In this document: positions 48,466-58,980 of the stretch, in pieces
How positions within the stretch are numbered: the stretch's first letter is position 1
Layout: each line of letters starts with the position of its first letter
Made by a program: the position numbers and the translations under genes
Source of the DNA: Firmicutes bacterium UBA1739
GTDB taxonomy: Bacteria; Bacillota; Clostridia; Peptostreptococcales; Anaerovoracaceae
Assembly: GCA_002315385.1 (NCBI GenBank)
Contig: DCHZ01000023.1
Coordinates: forward strand, 1-64,000
Direction: 5' to 3'
Length of the DNA: 64,000 nucleotides
Notes under the pieces: generated by a model
What the model saw: only the letters and a program-made list of their open reading frames with translations
What the model was told of the DNA's origin: nothing
Database searches by the model: none

Positions 48466-50151
48466 ATGGAAAATAAACGTGTGAATCTTATTATTAAAAA
48501 AAATGGAAAGTTTATTGAAAATCTGGAAGTGGATGCCGGCACCCGTCTGGGTGACATAGGCCAAAAGTACGATACCGATCCTTCCTGCAGAATTCTGGTA
48601 GTGAGTACGGGAAACAGAATCAGAGAGCTCAGTGATGAACTGAGAGCCACCACTAAATCCCTGGATTTTCTTACCGCAGAAAGCTTTGAGGGCTTCCGGG
48701 CTATTGAGAGAGCACTTTCTTTTATTCTTGTAAGAGCAGTCGGCGAAATAGCCGGAGCCAAGTCTGTAATAAAAATAGAACACGCTTTGGATAAAGGGCT
48801 TTTCTGCGAAATCGAGCCCTATCTGGGATGGCTTGATGAAGAAATGATAGAGAAAATTAAAGAGAGAATGCAGTTTATTATTGCCGCCGACGAACCTTTT
48901 GAAAAATTCAAAATGCAGGTTGAGGATGCAAAAAAAATACTGTCCAACCACTATGATCCCCAGCAGACATATCTGCTGGATTTCAGAGACAAAAAAACCG
49001 CCAATGTTTACAGATGCGGATGGTGCTGGGACTACTATTACGGAGCACTGCCTCTTTCAACCGGATTTGTCCCGGTGTTTGATTTAGTGCCTCTCGAATA
49101 CGGTGCACTTTTGCGTCTTCCGGATGTAAAAAACCCCAGAACATTGCCGAGAATGCAGCATGACAGAATGATGTTTGAAATGTACAGTGAATCTAATGCC
49201 ATGCTGAGAACTATGCATATACCTTATGTATCCGCATTGGACAGAGCCATTATTAAGGGAAAAGAAAGAAAGCTGGTTCAGGTGTCGGAAGCTGTGCATG
49301 AAAAGAAGATTGCCCAGATAGCTGACTCAATAATGACAACGAAAAAGCGGGTTGTTCTTATCGCGGGTCCGAGCTCCTCGGGAAAAACATCCTTTGCTCA
49401 GCGACTGGCGGTGCAGCTTAATGTTCACGGAATAAAGGTAACCACTATTTCAACCGACGATTATTTTATTGACAGAAATCTGGTACAGAAGGATGAAGAG
49501 GGAAACTATCTGTTTGAAGAACTGGAAGCGGTAGATGTTGAATTGTTCAATTCTCAGCTTAATGCGATGCTGAAGGGGGAAGAAGTGGATGTACCGGTTT
49601 ATGATTTTATAGAAGGGGTAAAAAAATTCGGAACCAGAAAGACACAGCTCCTTCCTAACGAAACAATAATAATAGAAGGCATTCACGGTCTGAATGATGC
49701 ATTGACACCGAATATCAGACCGAGAGATAAGTTTAAAATCTATATAAGTCCGCTGACCGCCCTGGGTATTGACTCCCACAACAGAATTCCGGCTTCGGAT
49801 GCAAGATTATTCCGAAGACTTGTAAGAGACAGCAGAACAAGAGGCAGAAATGCAAGCGTCACTCTGCTCTCATGGAAGGATGTCAGAGCCGGAGAAGAAA
49901 AGAATATTTTCCCGTATCAGGAAGAAGCGGATGTAATGTTTAATTCGGCCCTTCCGTATGAACTGGCGGTTTTAAAAAAATATGCGAAACCGCTGCTTGA
50001 AGAAGTCGGAGAAGACGATGAGGCTTACACCGAGGCCAGCAGACTGCTGAAGCTGCTCTCGTATTTCATGGAGCTGCCCGACGAAAGCGCTATCCTCAAT
50101 AATTCTCTTTTGAAAGAATTCATCGGAGGAAGCTGCTTATTTAAAGAATAG
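48466..50151 (+). CDS. ThrRS-like/uridine kinase fusion (nucleoside kinase)
   Basis: 561 residues. The N-terminal part resembles the TGS and editing-type (SAD) regions of threonyl-tRNA synthetase (ERALSFILVRAV, LDKGLFCEIE). The C-terminal third is a uridine-kinase-like P-loop kinase with Walker A GPSSSGKTS (about 299-307) and the following STDDYFIDR. This fused family is common in Clostridia and is annotated as a nucleoside kinase; its physiological substrate is not established. First gene of a five-gene unit. Confidence 0.88.
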   Translation: MENKRVNLIIKKNGKFIENLEVDAGTRLGDIGQKYDTDPSCRILVVSTGNRIRELSDELRATTKSLDFLTAESFEGFRAIERALSFILVRAVGEIAGAKSVIKIEHALDKGLFCEIEPYLGWLDEEMIEKIKERMQFIIAADEPFEKFKMQVEDAKKILSNHYDPQQTYLLDFRDKKTANVYRCGWCWDYYYGALPLSTGFVPVFDLVPLEYGALLRLPDVKNPRTLPRMQHDRMMFEMYSESNAMLRTMHIPYVSALDRAIIKGKERKLVQVSEAVHEKKIAQIADSIMTTKKRVVLIAGPSSSGKTSFAQRLAVQLNVHGIKVTTISTDDYFIDRNLVQKDEEGNYLFEELEAVDVELFNSQLNAMLKGEEVDVPVYDFIEGVKKFGTRKTQLLPNETIIIEGIHGLNDALTPNIRPRDKFKIYISPLTALGIDSHNRIPASDARLFRRLVRDSRTRGRNASVTLLSWKDVRAGEEKNIFPYQEEADVMFNSALPYELAVLKKYAKPLLEEVGEDDEAYTEASRLLKLLSYFMELPDESAILNNSLLKEFIGGSCLFKE

Positions 50152-50187
50152 AAAAAACTGACAGAATTAGGAGACAGAACAACAGAA

Positions 50188-52422
50188 ATGAATTACTTAG
50201 AAGGATTAAACGAGAAACAGAAAGAAGCCGTATTGCACACTGAAGGACCGCTGCTGATAATTGCCGGTGCCGGGAGCGGAAAAACCGCAACCATGACAAG
50301 AAGGATTGCATATCTGATAGGAGAAAAAAATGTAAATCCGTATAATATCCTGGCAGTGACTTTTACGAACAAAGCAGCAAATGAGATGAAGGAGCGTATT
50401 GAAAAGCTTGTCAGCGACATCGGAGGGATGTGGGTTCTGACATTTCATGCGGCCTGTCTGAGATTTCTGAGAATGCACATAGACAAAATAGGATATACCA
50501 AAGACTTTACAATCTATGATGCCACTGATCAGAAAACCGTAATAAGAGAATGCATTTCTGAATTGAAGCTCTCCGAAAAAGAGTATCCCGTTGCATATAT
50601 ACAGTCAATAATCAGCGGAAGCAAGAACAAAGGTAATACCGCTGCAGAGTATAAGCTGAATTGTGAAGGATATAACGATCAGATTTATGCAGATATTTTT
50701 TCCAGATATGAGGAAAAGCTGAAACGCAATAACGCCCTGGATTTCGATGATATTCTTCTCAGAACCGTGGAGCTGTTTAAAAAGTTTCCTGAGGTACTGG
50801 AGTATTATGCAAACAGATTTCAGCATATTATGGTGGATGAATATCAGGATACCAACGTCATTCAGTATGAAATAGTACATATGCTGGCAGGAGTACACAA
50901 CAATATCTGTGTAGTCGGAGATGAAGATCAATGTATCTATCAATGGAGAGGTGCAAGCATCCGGAATATTCTGGAGTTTGAGAAGGACTTCCCCGGTGCA
51001 AAAATACTGAAGCTTGAGCAGAACTACAGATCTACCGTAAATATTCTGAACGGAGCAAATTCTGTAATAAAGAATAATTTCGAAAGAAAAGGAAAAACTC
51101 TCTGGACCGATAAAACGGAAGGAGAAAAAATCCGGGTATACAGAGCATATACCGACAAAGACGAGGCATATTATATAACAAGAGAGATAAAAAAACTGAT
51201 AGAAAAAGACTACAGCTATGCGGATATGGCGGTGCTTTACAGAGCACATTCGCAATCAAGGACTCTTGAGGAAGCCTTCACGAAAATGGATATTCCCTAT
51301 CGGGTATTAGGCGGAACGAGGTTCTACGACAGAAAAGAGATAAAAGACATAATGTCATATTTACGGCTGATTAACAATCCTCAGGATAATCTGGCTTTCA
51401 AACGTGCGGTAAACGAGCCGAAAAGAGGCGTGGGAGAGCGTTCTGTGGAAAAGCTTGAAGCCCTGGCACAGATAAACAAAATGGGCATGCTGGATGTTCT
51501 GGGAAAAGGCGGAGGAATTCAGGCACTCCCCAATAAATGTGCGGATCAGGTAACCGAGTTTGCGTGTCTAATTGTGAAGTGCGGAGAGCTTCTTAAAACA
51601 GAGAAATTATCATCTGTATACGATATTGTATTAAAAGAATCCGGATATATGCCTGCTCTGGAAGCTCAGAATACCATTGAGGCTAAAGGACGAATAGAGA
51701 ATCTCATGGAATTCAAGTCGGTAATATATGATTTTGAAGATCAGAATCCCGAAGGTACACTGGATGAATTCCTGGAAAAAACAGCTCTTCTGACCGATAT
51801 TGACAATCGCGATACAGAGGAAAATGCGGTTACAATGATGACTCTTCACAGTGCAAAAGGTCTGGAATTCCCTGTGGTATTTATGCCGGGTATGGAAGAG
51901 GGAACCTTCCCTACCAGAAGAATATATGAATCAAACTCAGTACTGGAGGAAGAAAGACGCTTGTGTTATGTCGGAATGACCAGAGCAGAAGAGATTCTTT
52001 ACATGATAAGTGCCACCGAGAGAATTGTGTTCGGAAGAAATGAGCTAAGAACAGATTCAAGATTTCTGGAAGAAATAGATTCAATGTATATTGCCAGACA
52101 GGATCTTAACAGCAATATAGGTGGATTTAACAGAAAAACTCAGAAAAGAACTGTTTATGATCCGCGAGACCAGAAGAGAAACCTCAGAATTCAACAGAGT
52201 GCAATAATAACCGCTTCGGCGGCAGACAGCGGAAAAACTCCGGCAGCTGAAATCCCAAAAACCGATTTTGTTCCGGGAGACAGAGTATACCATAAAAAAT
52301 ACGGAGAAGGCATGATAACTGATCTGGTTAAAGGAAAATCCGACAGTATGATCACGATTATTTTTGACGGAGCGGGAACTAAAGTTTTCGATGCTGATGT
52401 AGTGAAGCTGAAAAAACTGTAG
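50188..52422 (+). CDS. pcrA: ATP-dependent DNA helicase PcrA/UvrD
   Basis: 744 residues, superfamily 1 3'-5' helicase acting in excision repair and replication restart. Walker A GAGSGKTATM, motif II VDEYQDTN, GDEDQCIYQWRG and the C-terminal motif HSAKGLEFPVV are present. The C-terminal tail ends in the Tudor-like domain that binds RNA polymerase (PGDRVYHKKYGEGMITDL). Followed 20 nt later by ligA, as in many Firmicutes. Confidence 0.97.
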   Translation: MNYLEGLNEKQKEAVLHTEGPLLIIAGAGSGKTATMTRRIAYLIGEKNVNPYNILAVTFTNKAANEMKERIEKLVSDIGGMWVLTFHAACLRFLRMHIDKIGYTKDFTIYDATDQKTVIRECISELKLSEKEYPVAYIQSIISGSKNKGNTAAEYKLNCEGYNDQIYADIFSRYEEKLKRNNALDFDDILLRTVELFKKFPEVLEYYANRFQHIMVDEYQDTNVIQYEIVHMLAGVHNNICVVGDEDQCIYQWRGASIRNILEFEKDFPGAKILKLEQNYRSTVNILNGANSVIKNNFERKGKTLWTDKTEGEKIRVYRAYTDKDEAYYITREIKKLIEKDYSYADMAVLYRAHSQSRTLEEAFTKMDIPYRVLGGTRFYDRKEIKDIMSYLRLINNPQDNLAFKRAVNEPKRGVGERSVEKLEALAQINKMGMLDVLGKGGGIQALPNKCADQVTEFACLIVKCGELLKTEKLSSVYDIVLKESGYMPALEAQNTIEAKGRIENLMEFKSVIYDFEDQNPEGTLDEFLEKTALLTDIDNRDTEENAVTMMTLHSAKGLEFPVVFMPGMEEGTFPTRRIYESNSVLEEERRLCYVGMTRAEEILYMISATERIVFGRNELRTDSRFLEEIDSMYIARQDLNSNIGGFNRKTQKRTVYDPRDQKRNLRIQQSAIITASAADSGKTPAAEIPKTDFVPGDRVYHKKYGEGMITDLVKGKSDSMITIIFDGAGTKVFDADVVKLKKL

Positions 52423-52441
52423 TTTTGCAAGTGGTGAAAGT

Positions 52442-55400
52442 ATGGAAACTGACAATAAGATTAAAGAGCGCATGGAAGCGCTTAAAAAAGAAATTGAATA
52501 TCATAATATCAGGTACTATGAAGAGGATGATTCCGAAATCAGTGATGCGGAATATGATAAACTGTCTGTTGAACTGAGAAATCTGGAGAAACAGTATCCG
52601 CAGTTTGCTGCGGCGGACAGCCCTACGGGTCGTGTCGGCGGCGGTGTGAAGCGCGAACTTAAAAAAGTTGAGCACGACATTCCCGTAATCAGTCTTCAGG
52701 ACGGGTTTTCCATAGCCGAAATCAGAGCATTTTATGACAGAGTGACCGATGAGCTGGGAAGTACTGTTTTTGTAGTTGAGAAAAAGATTGACGGTCTGTC
52801 GGTGGTACTCAGATATCATGACGGTAAGCTTACCGAAGCAATAACCAGAGGGGACGGTTCCACAGGGGAGAGTGTATACGAAAACTGTCTTGAAATAAGG
52901 GGACTGCCTGCCGAGATCGATGAAAAGCTGCCATATCTGGAAGTTCGCGGAGAAGTATACATGACCCGGACGAATTTTGAAGAAGCTAACAGAAAACAGC
53001 GGGAAAAGGGCGGAAAGCTGTATCAGAATCAGAGAAATATTGCTGCAGGAACATTGAGGCAGCTTGACAGTGGCATTGTGAGAGAACGTGGACTTGATAT
53101 TTTTGTTTTCAATCTGGAAATAAGTCAGGGGAAGGAGTTCTCATCCCATTCCGAAACTCTGGAATGGATGAAGGCTCAGGGATTTCCTGTTTCACCGGAA
53201 TATAGAGTATGCAATAATTTTGAGGAAATACAGAATGCGATTAATCTGATAGAAAGCGACAGATGGGATCTGGAGTACGGTATTGACGGAGCTGTTATTA
53301 AGGTGGATTCACTGGAAGCAAGGAAAATGCTGGGAATGACCTCCAAGGTGCCGCGATGGGCTATAGCTTACAAATACGAGCCGGAAAAAAAGGAAACCCT
53401 GGTGGAGGACATATCTGTCAGGGTTGGCAGGACCGGGAGAATTACTCCACTGGCGCTACTGAAGCCTGTAAGACTGGCGGGAAGTACCGTCAGCAAGGCA
53501 ACGCTTCATAATCAGGATTATATCGATATGAAGGATATTAGAATAGGGGACACCGTAATAGTACAGAAGGCCGGAGATATCATTCCCGAGGTGGTAAGTG
53601 TAGTAAGTGAAAAAAGAAGCTCTTCAGCCCGAAAATTTGTTATCCCGCAATCCTGTCCCGTATGCGGCGGGCCGGTGGTGAGAGAAGAAGACGGAGCTCA
53701 TCTTCGCTGCATAAGTGATGACTGCTACGGCAAACAGTTGCGTTCCCTCGAATACTTTGCCTCGAAAGATGCAATGAATGTGGAGGGACTGGGACAGAAT
53801 AGCGTAAAAGCGTTATATGATGAAGGTTATCTTGAAAGCATTCCCGATATATTCAGGCTGAAAGAACACAGAGAGGCGTTAATTGAATCCGGAATAATCG
53901 GGAGAGAGAAGGCTGTGGATAATCTTCTTGATGCGATAGAACGCTCCAAAAACAATGACATAAGCAGATTGATTACAGGCTTCGGAATCAGAAATATAGG
54001 AAAACAGTCTGCCAGGGTATTAATGCAGAGCTTCGGAAGCATAGAAGCTGTTATGAAGGCCGGTTTTGATGAGATACTGGCTCTCAGAGATTTCGGAAAA
54101 ACCGGAGCGGCCGACGTGACAGGATTTTTTGAAAATGAAAAAAATATCCGTATGATTGATGAGTTAAGAGCACTGGGAGTAAATATGCGCTCTGAAGAAG
54201 CTTCGTCGGATATGAGATTTGCGGGAATGACCTTTGTACTTACCGGAACTTTGCCGGATATGACGAGACAGGAGGCTTCGGAGCTGATTCAGTCTTTCGG
54301 CGGCAAGGTATCCTCCGGCGTATCTAAAAAAACAACTTACGTTTTAGCCGGAGAAGAAGCGGGAAGCAAGCTGACGAAGGCAAGAGACCTGGGAGTTCCG
54401 GTAATAACACAGCCGGACTTTGAAAAGATGATTCAGAAAGAGAATGATGCTATGCAAGATGAGATAATAAGTGAAGAAATCCTTCCGATAGGGAAGCTGG
54501 ACAGCAAACTGCTGAAAAAAACAGTATATGAGAATATCAGATTTAAACGGGAGGAAGTGACTCAGAGACCCGGCATTGGCGAGGACTGTGCTGTTATTAA
54601 TTTCGGAGAATACGAGTGTGTGATGTCAACCGATCCGATAACAGGTTCTCTGGAGGACATAGGCAAGCTGGCAATAGACGTGACTCTCAACGATATAGCT
54701 TCAAACGGCGTGGAGCCTTTGGGAATAATGCTGGCGGTGATGCTTCCGTATGGAACTAAGGTTTCGGATATAGACAGAATTATGAAACAGGCAGGAGAAG
54801 AAGCCGAAAAATATTCTTTGGAGATAATGGGAGGCCATACGGAAATTACAGAGGCGGTCAATCGTCCCGTGGTTGTATCAACTGCCATAGGAAGATGCGG
54901 AGCCGGCAAAAGTGTGGATTCTTCCAACATAAAAGCAGGGGACAGGATACTTGTCAGCAAGGAACTGGGCCTGGAGGGAATAGGAATAATCGCTAAAGAG
55001 AGAGCCGATAAGCTCAGAGATATTCTGTCAGAGGAAGAACTGGCGGAGGCACAGTCATTTATTGAAAAAACCAATGCTGTGGCAGAGGGCATACTGGCAG
55101 GCAGAGTCGGCGTGGACGGAATGCATGACATTACTGAAGGCGGACTGCTGGGGGCGGTCTGGGAAATGTGCGAAACCTCCGGACTGGGTGCAAAAATAGA
55201 TTTCAATGCCGTTCCGTTTTCCGACACGGGAAGAAAAATATGCGACTTCCTTGGAATAGATTTCCTGAGACTGATTTCCAGCGGATCTATGCTGATTGTT
55301 GCCGAACCCGGTAAAGCTGCGGAATTAGTATTAAGAGCCGGAGCGGAGGGCATCCTGATTACAGATATAGGAGAGATAACCGAATCGGGAAGAATGATGG

Positions 55401-55468
55401 TAAAAAACGGAAAGAACACCATAATAGAGCCTCCGGAGTCAGATGAATTATACAGAGCACTCAGATAA
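52442..55468 (+). CDS. ligA: NAD-dependent DNA ligase fused to an AIR-synthase-like domain
   Basis: 1008 residues, against about 670 for a usual LigA. Residues 1 to about 668 are a complete ligase: adenylation K115 in KIDG, OB fold, zinc finger (C405, C408, C423, C428), helix-hairpin-helix repeats and a BRCT domain (about 594-665) ending QPDFEKMI. The frame continues without a stop into a second domain (about 685-1008) of the PurM/HypE/SelD/ThiL superfamily: GIGEDCAVINFG, STDPITGSLEDIG, GGHTEITEAVNRP, DGMHDITEGGLLGAVWE. It lacks the C-terminal PRxC cysteine of HypE, so it is not canonical HypE. AIR-synthase-related proteins of unknown function are known as separate genes in Clostridia. An internal Met (54452) could also start the second domain alone. 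Confidence 0.93.
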   Translation: METDNKIKERMEALKKEIEYHNIRYYEEDDSEISDAEYDKLSVELRNLEKQYPQFAAADSPTGRVGGGVKRELKKVEHDIPVISLQDGFSIAEIRAFYDRVTDELGSTVFVVEKKIDGLSVVLRYHDGKLTEAITRGDGSTGESVYENCLEIRGLPAEIDEKLPYLEVRGEVYMTRTNFEEANRKQREKGGKLYQNQRNIAAGTLRQLDSGIVRERGLDIFVFNLEISQGKEFSSHSETLEWMKAQGFPVSPEYRVCNNFEEIQNAINLIESDRWDLEYGIDGAVIKVDSLEARKMLGMTSKVPRWAIAYKYEPEKKETLVEDISVRVGRTGRITPLALLKPVRLAGSTVSKATLHNQDYIDMKDIRIGDTVIVQKAGDIIPEVVSVVSEKRSSSARKFVIPQSCPVCGGPVVREEDGAHLRCISDDCYGKQLRSLEYFASKDAMNVEGLGQNSVKALYDEGYLESIPDIFRLKEHREALIESGIIGREKAVDNLLDAIERSKNNDISRLITGFGIRNIGKQSARVLMQSFGSIEAVMKAGFDEILALRDFGKTGAADVTGFFENEKNIRMIDELRALGVNMRSEEASSDMRFAGMTFVLTGTLPDMTRQEASELIQSFGGKVSSGVSKKTTYVLAGEEAGSKLTKARDLGVPVITQPDFEKMIQKENDAMQDEIISEEILPIGKLDSKLLKKTVYENIRFKREEVTQRPGIGEDCAVINFGEYECVMSTDPITGSLEDIGKLAIDVTLNDIASNGVEPLGIMLAVMLPYGTKVSDIDRIMKQAGEEAEKYSLEIMGGHTEITEAVNRPVVVSTAIGRCGAGKSVDSSNIKAGDRILVSKELGLEGIGIIAKERADKLRDILSEEELAEAQSFIEKTNAVAEGILAGRVGVDGMHDITEGGLLGAVWEMCETSGLGAKIDFNAVPFSDTGRKICDFLGIDFLRLISSGSMLIVAEPGKAAELVLRAGAEGILITDIGEITESGRMMVKNGKNTIIEPPESDELYRALR

Positions 55469-55529
55469 ACAGAAAATGATGATGTAATAAAGTACAATGC
55501 GTAAGCAAATAACAGGCAAGGAGAATATG

Positions 55530-56243
55530 ATGAGAACAGACGGAAGAAAAAATAATGAGATAAGAAAAGCTGAAATTATTCCGGGTTATATTATGCATCC
55601 GGCGGGATCGGTACTTATCAGCATGGGAAACACAAAAGTAATATGTACAGCTTCGGTAGAGGAAAAAACGGCTTCTCATCTAAAAGGAACCGGACAGGGC
55701 TGGGTTACTGCAGAGTACTCCATGCTTCCGGGATCCACTGCCACCAGAAAACAAAGAGAACGAAAGAAGGTTGACGGAAGAAGTCAGGAAATTCAGAGAC
55801 TGATAGGCAGAGCCCTCAGAAGTGTTGTGGACATGAATGCTATGGGAGAACGATCTGTCTGGATAGACTGTGATGTAATTCAGGCTGACGGCGGAACAAG
55901 AACGGCATCCATTACGGGCGCTTATGTGGCCCTGGTACTTGCTTTCAGAAAACTGAAGGAGGACGGAGTACTTGATGAAATACCGGTGAAGGGATATATT
56001 TCAGCCATCAGCGTGGGAATTATTGACGGAGAAATCAGGCTGGATCTGCCTTATGAAGAAGATTCCCGGGCGGAGGTGGATATGAATATAGTTATGAATG
56101 ACAGAGGAGAGTATGTGGAGATTCAGGGTACTGCCGAAAACGGAACCTTTGATGCAGGGCAGCTCAGCTCTCTTCTTGAATATGCCGGAAAAGGATGTCG
56201 GGAATTAATTGCATTACAGAAAGAGGTGCTTGAAAATTGTTAA
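55530..56243 (+). CDS. rph: ribonuclease PH
   Basis: 237 residues; phosphorolytic 3'-5' exoribonuclease that trims tRNA precursors. [16 protein letters not shown], the [19 protein letters not shown] segment and [19 protein letters not shown] are typical. The second of two adjacent ATGs is chosen because AAGGAG lies 6 nt before it. It overlaps rdgB, its usual neighbour. Confidence 0.96.
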   Translation: MRTDGRKNNEIRKAEIIPGYIMHPAGSVLISMGNTKVICTASVEEKTASHLKGTGQGWVTAEYSMLPGSTATRKQRERKKVDGRSQEIQRLIGRALRSVVDMNAMGERSVWIDCDVIQADGGTRTASITGAYVALVLAFRKLKEDGVLDEIPVKGYISAISVGIIDGEIRLDLPYEEDSRAEVDMNIVMNDRGEYVEIQGTAENGTFDAGQLSSLLEYAGKGCRELIALQKEVLENC

Positions 56244-56818
56244 CAGTTGTAGCGGCAACGCAAAATGAACATAAGCTCAGAGAATTGAGAGACATTCTGG
56301 AAAAGAGCGGGATGAAAGTAATATCACAAAAAGATGCGGGACTTGAAAAAACTGATGTGGAGGAAAACGGAGAAACCTTTGAACAAAACTCATTTATCAA
56401 AGCAGACGCAATTATGAGGCTGTCGGGAATGATTGCTGTGGCGGATGATTCGGGACTTGAGGTGGACTTTCTCAACGGAGCACCGGGAGTGTATTCCGCA
56501 AGATATGCCGGAGAGCATAAAAGTGACCTCGACAATAATAATAAGCTTTTAAAGGAACTCAGTGGTGTTGAGAACAGAAGAGCGAGATTTGTTTCCGTGG
56601 TTACCATGGTATATCCCGACGGCAGGGTAATATACGCAAGAGGAGAATGTCCGGGAACTATTCTTGAAGCTCCGAGAGGAAAAGGAGGATTTGGTTACGA
56701 TCCGCTGTTCCTGCCGGACGGCCTTGATAAAACCTTTGCGGAGGTTACTCAGGAGGAAAAAAACTCAGTGAGCCACAGAGCAAAAGCTCTGGAGAAACTT
56801 GAGGAGCTGCTGAAATAG
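56237..56818 (+). CDS. rdgB: XTP/dITP diphosphatase (RdgB/HAM1)
   Basis: 193 residues. Removes non-canonical purine triphosphates (dITP, XTP). [42 protein letters not shown] and GGFGYDPLF are the family motifs. It starts at TTG (56237) inside the last codons of rph, after GAGGTG. Confidence 0.95.
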   Translation: MLTVVAATQNEHKLRELRDILEKSGMKVISQKDAGLEKTDVEENGETFEQNSFIKADAIMRLSGMIAVADDSGLEVDFLNGAPGVYSARYAGEHKSDLDNNNKLLKELSGVENRRARFVSVVTMVYPDGRVIYARGECPGTILEAPRGKGGFGYDPLFLPDGLDKTFAEVTQEEKNSVSHRAKALEKLEELLK

Positions 56819-56830
56819 CAGGTTATAGAA

Positions 56831-56886
56831 TAAAAAAACGGCATATACTTCGATAAATCGGGGTCTATATGCCGTTGTTATTTTTC
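56831..56886. terminator. bidirectional terminator between rdgB and the BrkB-type gene
   Basis: AACGGCATATA (56837-56847) pairs perfectly with TATATGCCGTT (56866-56876), with an inner CGAT/ATCG. T runs follow on the minus strand (TTTTTTT) and, more weakly, on the plus strand (GTTATTTTT). Confidence 0.85.
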
Positions 56887-57798
56887 GGTATTTTCTTTTT
56901 CTTCATTATCAGGCTTGCTTTTTGAACGGGGTGATGTTTCATCCACCGCTTTATTCACGATTATCCCGATAACCATCATAAAAGCCATCAGAAAGAACCA
57001 GAGAATCAGAAGAATAATACTGGATAAGGCTCCGTATATAACATTGCTGTTGAAAAAATACTTGATATAAATCAGGAAACCCAGTGAAGCCACAAGTAAT
57101 CCGAAGGTCCCTACAGCAGCTCCGGGCATGACTTTTTTTAACTTCAGATGTTCGATAGGCATCAGTGCATAGAATATTGCCAGAGTGATAAATACCAGCC
57201 CGAAAGCAATAGGAAATGAGAGATAGTAGTATATTTCATATAAGATCTGGTTTAAGCCCTTTACAGAGGTAAAAGTTATTACCCAGTCTATCAATGCTTT
57301 CCCGAAAACCATGCCTACTAACGACAGAAGCATAATTGCAATAAGAAGACCTGTTAACAGAACGGCTTTTGCATGTCTTTTCAGAAAAACGATAGGCACT
57401 TCCTTGGAAGTCGGCGCTGCCAGCGTACCGTTGGCATAATCGGCAACTTTAATCAGCATGTAAACACCTCTTGAACCGAGATATAAGGTGAATATGGCAA
57501 AAAGAATTGTCGGAAGAACACCGGAGGACGTACTGTGATTTGTGATAAAAGGAACAATAATATCAGCGAGCTCTTCGGGAAGATAGCGGTTTATTGCCTT
57601 GATTATCAAAGAAGAATTCAGAAAAAACAGCCCGGCCGCATAACTGATTACAAAGCCTATCGGTGCAATCGATAATAAAAAATAATACGCCAGACCCGGC
57701 GCAACATTAGCAAAAAACGGGTCCGACATATCTCTTATTACACATTTTGTTATTGATTTAAGTCTTTCTGACTTTCGGGGTTTTGCCGATTCAGTCAC
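56878..57798 (-). CDS. YihY/BrkB-family inner-membrane protein
   Basis: 306 residues with about six membrane segments and the conserved N-terminal part of the family (APGLAYYFLLSIAPIGFVISY). Often mis-annotated as ribonuclease BN; the real function is unknown. It starts at GTG (57798), 7 nt after AGGAGG. It ends in a charged tail. The ribosome binding site lies just after the serA stop, so it is the last gene of the serC-serA unit. Confidence 0.88.
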   Translation of the reverse strand: MTESAKPRKSERLKSITKCVIRDMSDPFFANVAPGLAYYFLLSIAPIGFVISYAAGLFFLNSSLIIKAINRYLPEELADIIVPFITNHSTSSGVLPTILFAIFTLYLGSRGVYMLIKVADYANGTLAAPTSKEVPIVFLKRHAKAVLLTGLLIAIMLLSLVGMVFGKALIDWVITFTSVKGLNQILYEIYYYLSFPIAFGLVFITLAIFYALMPIEHLKLKKVMPGAAVGTFGLLVASLGFLIYIKYFFNSNVIYGALSSIILLILWFFLMAFMMVIGIIVNKAVDETSPRSKSKPDNEEKENTEK

Positions 57799-57810
57799 AG
57801 GAAAGCCTCC

Positions 57811-58968
57811 TTATTTTATTACTCTCGCTGAAATAAGCCCTTCGAATTCGAATTTTGCCACTTCTTCTTCAGTGATTGTATTGTCGATATCAATAAGTGT
57901 GTAAGCAAAATCACCTTTTGTAACCGAAGTCATGTTTTCTATTTTCAGAGAGAGTGAATTGCATATGTCTGTAACATATGAAATCGAATTATTTGTGTTG
58001 TTATGAATGAAAGCAATTCTTCCGGCAGAACGTGGGAAACCCATGGAACATGCAGGGAAGTTTACTGAATTTCTTATATTTCCGGTTTCAAGATATTCGG
58101 AAATCTCTTCAGCTGCCATCATAGCACAGTTTTCCTCAGCTTCTTCGGTTGAAGCTCCGAGATGAGGAAGATTCATTACCTGAGGATGATCCTTGAATCT
58201 GGCAATAGGGAAATCTGTTATATACTTTTTAATTCTTCCGTCTGCCAGAGCTTTTTCCATATCGTCCGGATTAACAATCTCCGCTCTGGAGAAATTGAGG
58301 AATTTTACCGGCTTAGTCAGCTTTGAAAAAGTATCGGCATTTATCATTCCCTTTGTATCGGCTAATGCCGGAATATGAATAGTTACGTAATCGGCATCTG
58401 CGAAAAGCTCATCCATGTTGTCTGTTACAGGAACTATGGAATACAGATGAAGAGCAGAAGAAACTGACATATATGGATCATATCCCATAACCTTCATACC
58501 CAGATCCGAAGCCGCATTGGCAACAGATACACCTATGGCACCAAGACCGATAACAGCTATTTTTTTACCTGCAAGTTCTGTTCCCGCAAAGCTGGATTTT
58601 CCTTTTTCCACAGCTTCGCTGACACCTTCGGCATCGAGTGTACGTACCCACTCAACACCTTGAACAATATTTCTTGCATCGGCAAAAAGCGCCGCAATAA
58701 CGAGTTCTTTTACTGCATTTGCATTCGCTCCCGGGGTATTGAACACGACTATACCTTCTTTCGCACATCTGTCAAGAGGGATGTTGTTTACTCCTGCACC
58801 GGCTCTGGCAATAGCTTTCAGATTTGGTGAAAACTTCATGTCATGCATTTTAAAGCTTCTTACAAGAATTCCGTCCGCATTATCAATATCTTCAGTAATT
58901 TCATAATTTGCTCCAAGACGGGCAAGACCCTTTGGAGATATTTTGTTCAGAGTTGAAATTTTATACAT
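57811..58968 (-). CDS. serA: D-3-phosphoglycerate dehydrogenase
   Basis: 385 residues. First step of serine synthesis. Rossmann motif GLGAIG (about residue 146), substrate-binding N-terminal elements (RAGAGVNNIPLD), catalytic His within LPHLGASTEEAEENC, and a C-terminal ACT domain (about 318-385) for serine feedback. Next to serC in the same direction. Confidence 0.95.
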   Translation of the reverse strand: MYKISTLNKISPKGLARLGANYEITEDIDNADGILVRSFKMHDMKFSPNLKAIARAGAGVNNIPLDRCAKEGIVVFNTPGANANAVKELVIAALFADARNIVQGVEWVRTLDAEGVSEAVEKGKSSFAGTELAGKKIAVIGLGAIGVSVANAASDLGMKVMGYDPYMSVSSALHLYSIVPVTDNMDELFADADYVTIHIPALADTKGMINADTFSKLTKPVKFLNFSRAEIVNPDDMEKALADGRIKKYITDFPIARFKDHPQVMNLPHLGASTEEAEENCAMMAAEEISEYLETGNIRNSVNFPACSMGFPRSAGRIAFIHNNTNNSISYVTDICNSLSLKIENMTSVTKGDFAYTLIDIDNTITEEEVAKFEFEGLISARVIK

Positions 58969-58980
58969 TTGACTACCTTC

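Noticed and set aside
50605..51255. A 216-codon minus-strand frame inside pcrA
   Set aside because: Composition is typical of an antisense shadow (rich in Cys, Phe, Ile), and the helicase motifs on the plus strand are continuous.
54452..55468. Separate AIR-synthase-like gene starting at the internal ATG
   Set aside because: The frame is continuous with ligA and only a weak GAGA precedes this ATG; kept as an alternative within the fusion entry.
54562..55497. A 311-codon minus-strand frame opposite the end of the ligase fusion gene
   Set aside because: It is Ser/Pro-rich with no recognisable motifs and mirrors the codon pattern of the plus-strand AIR-synthase-like domain, whose motifs are clear.
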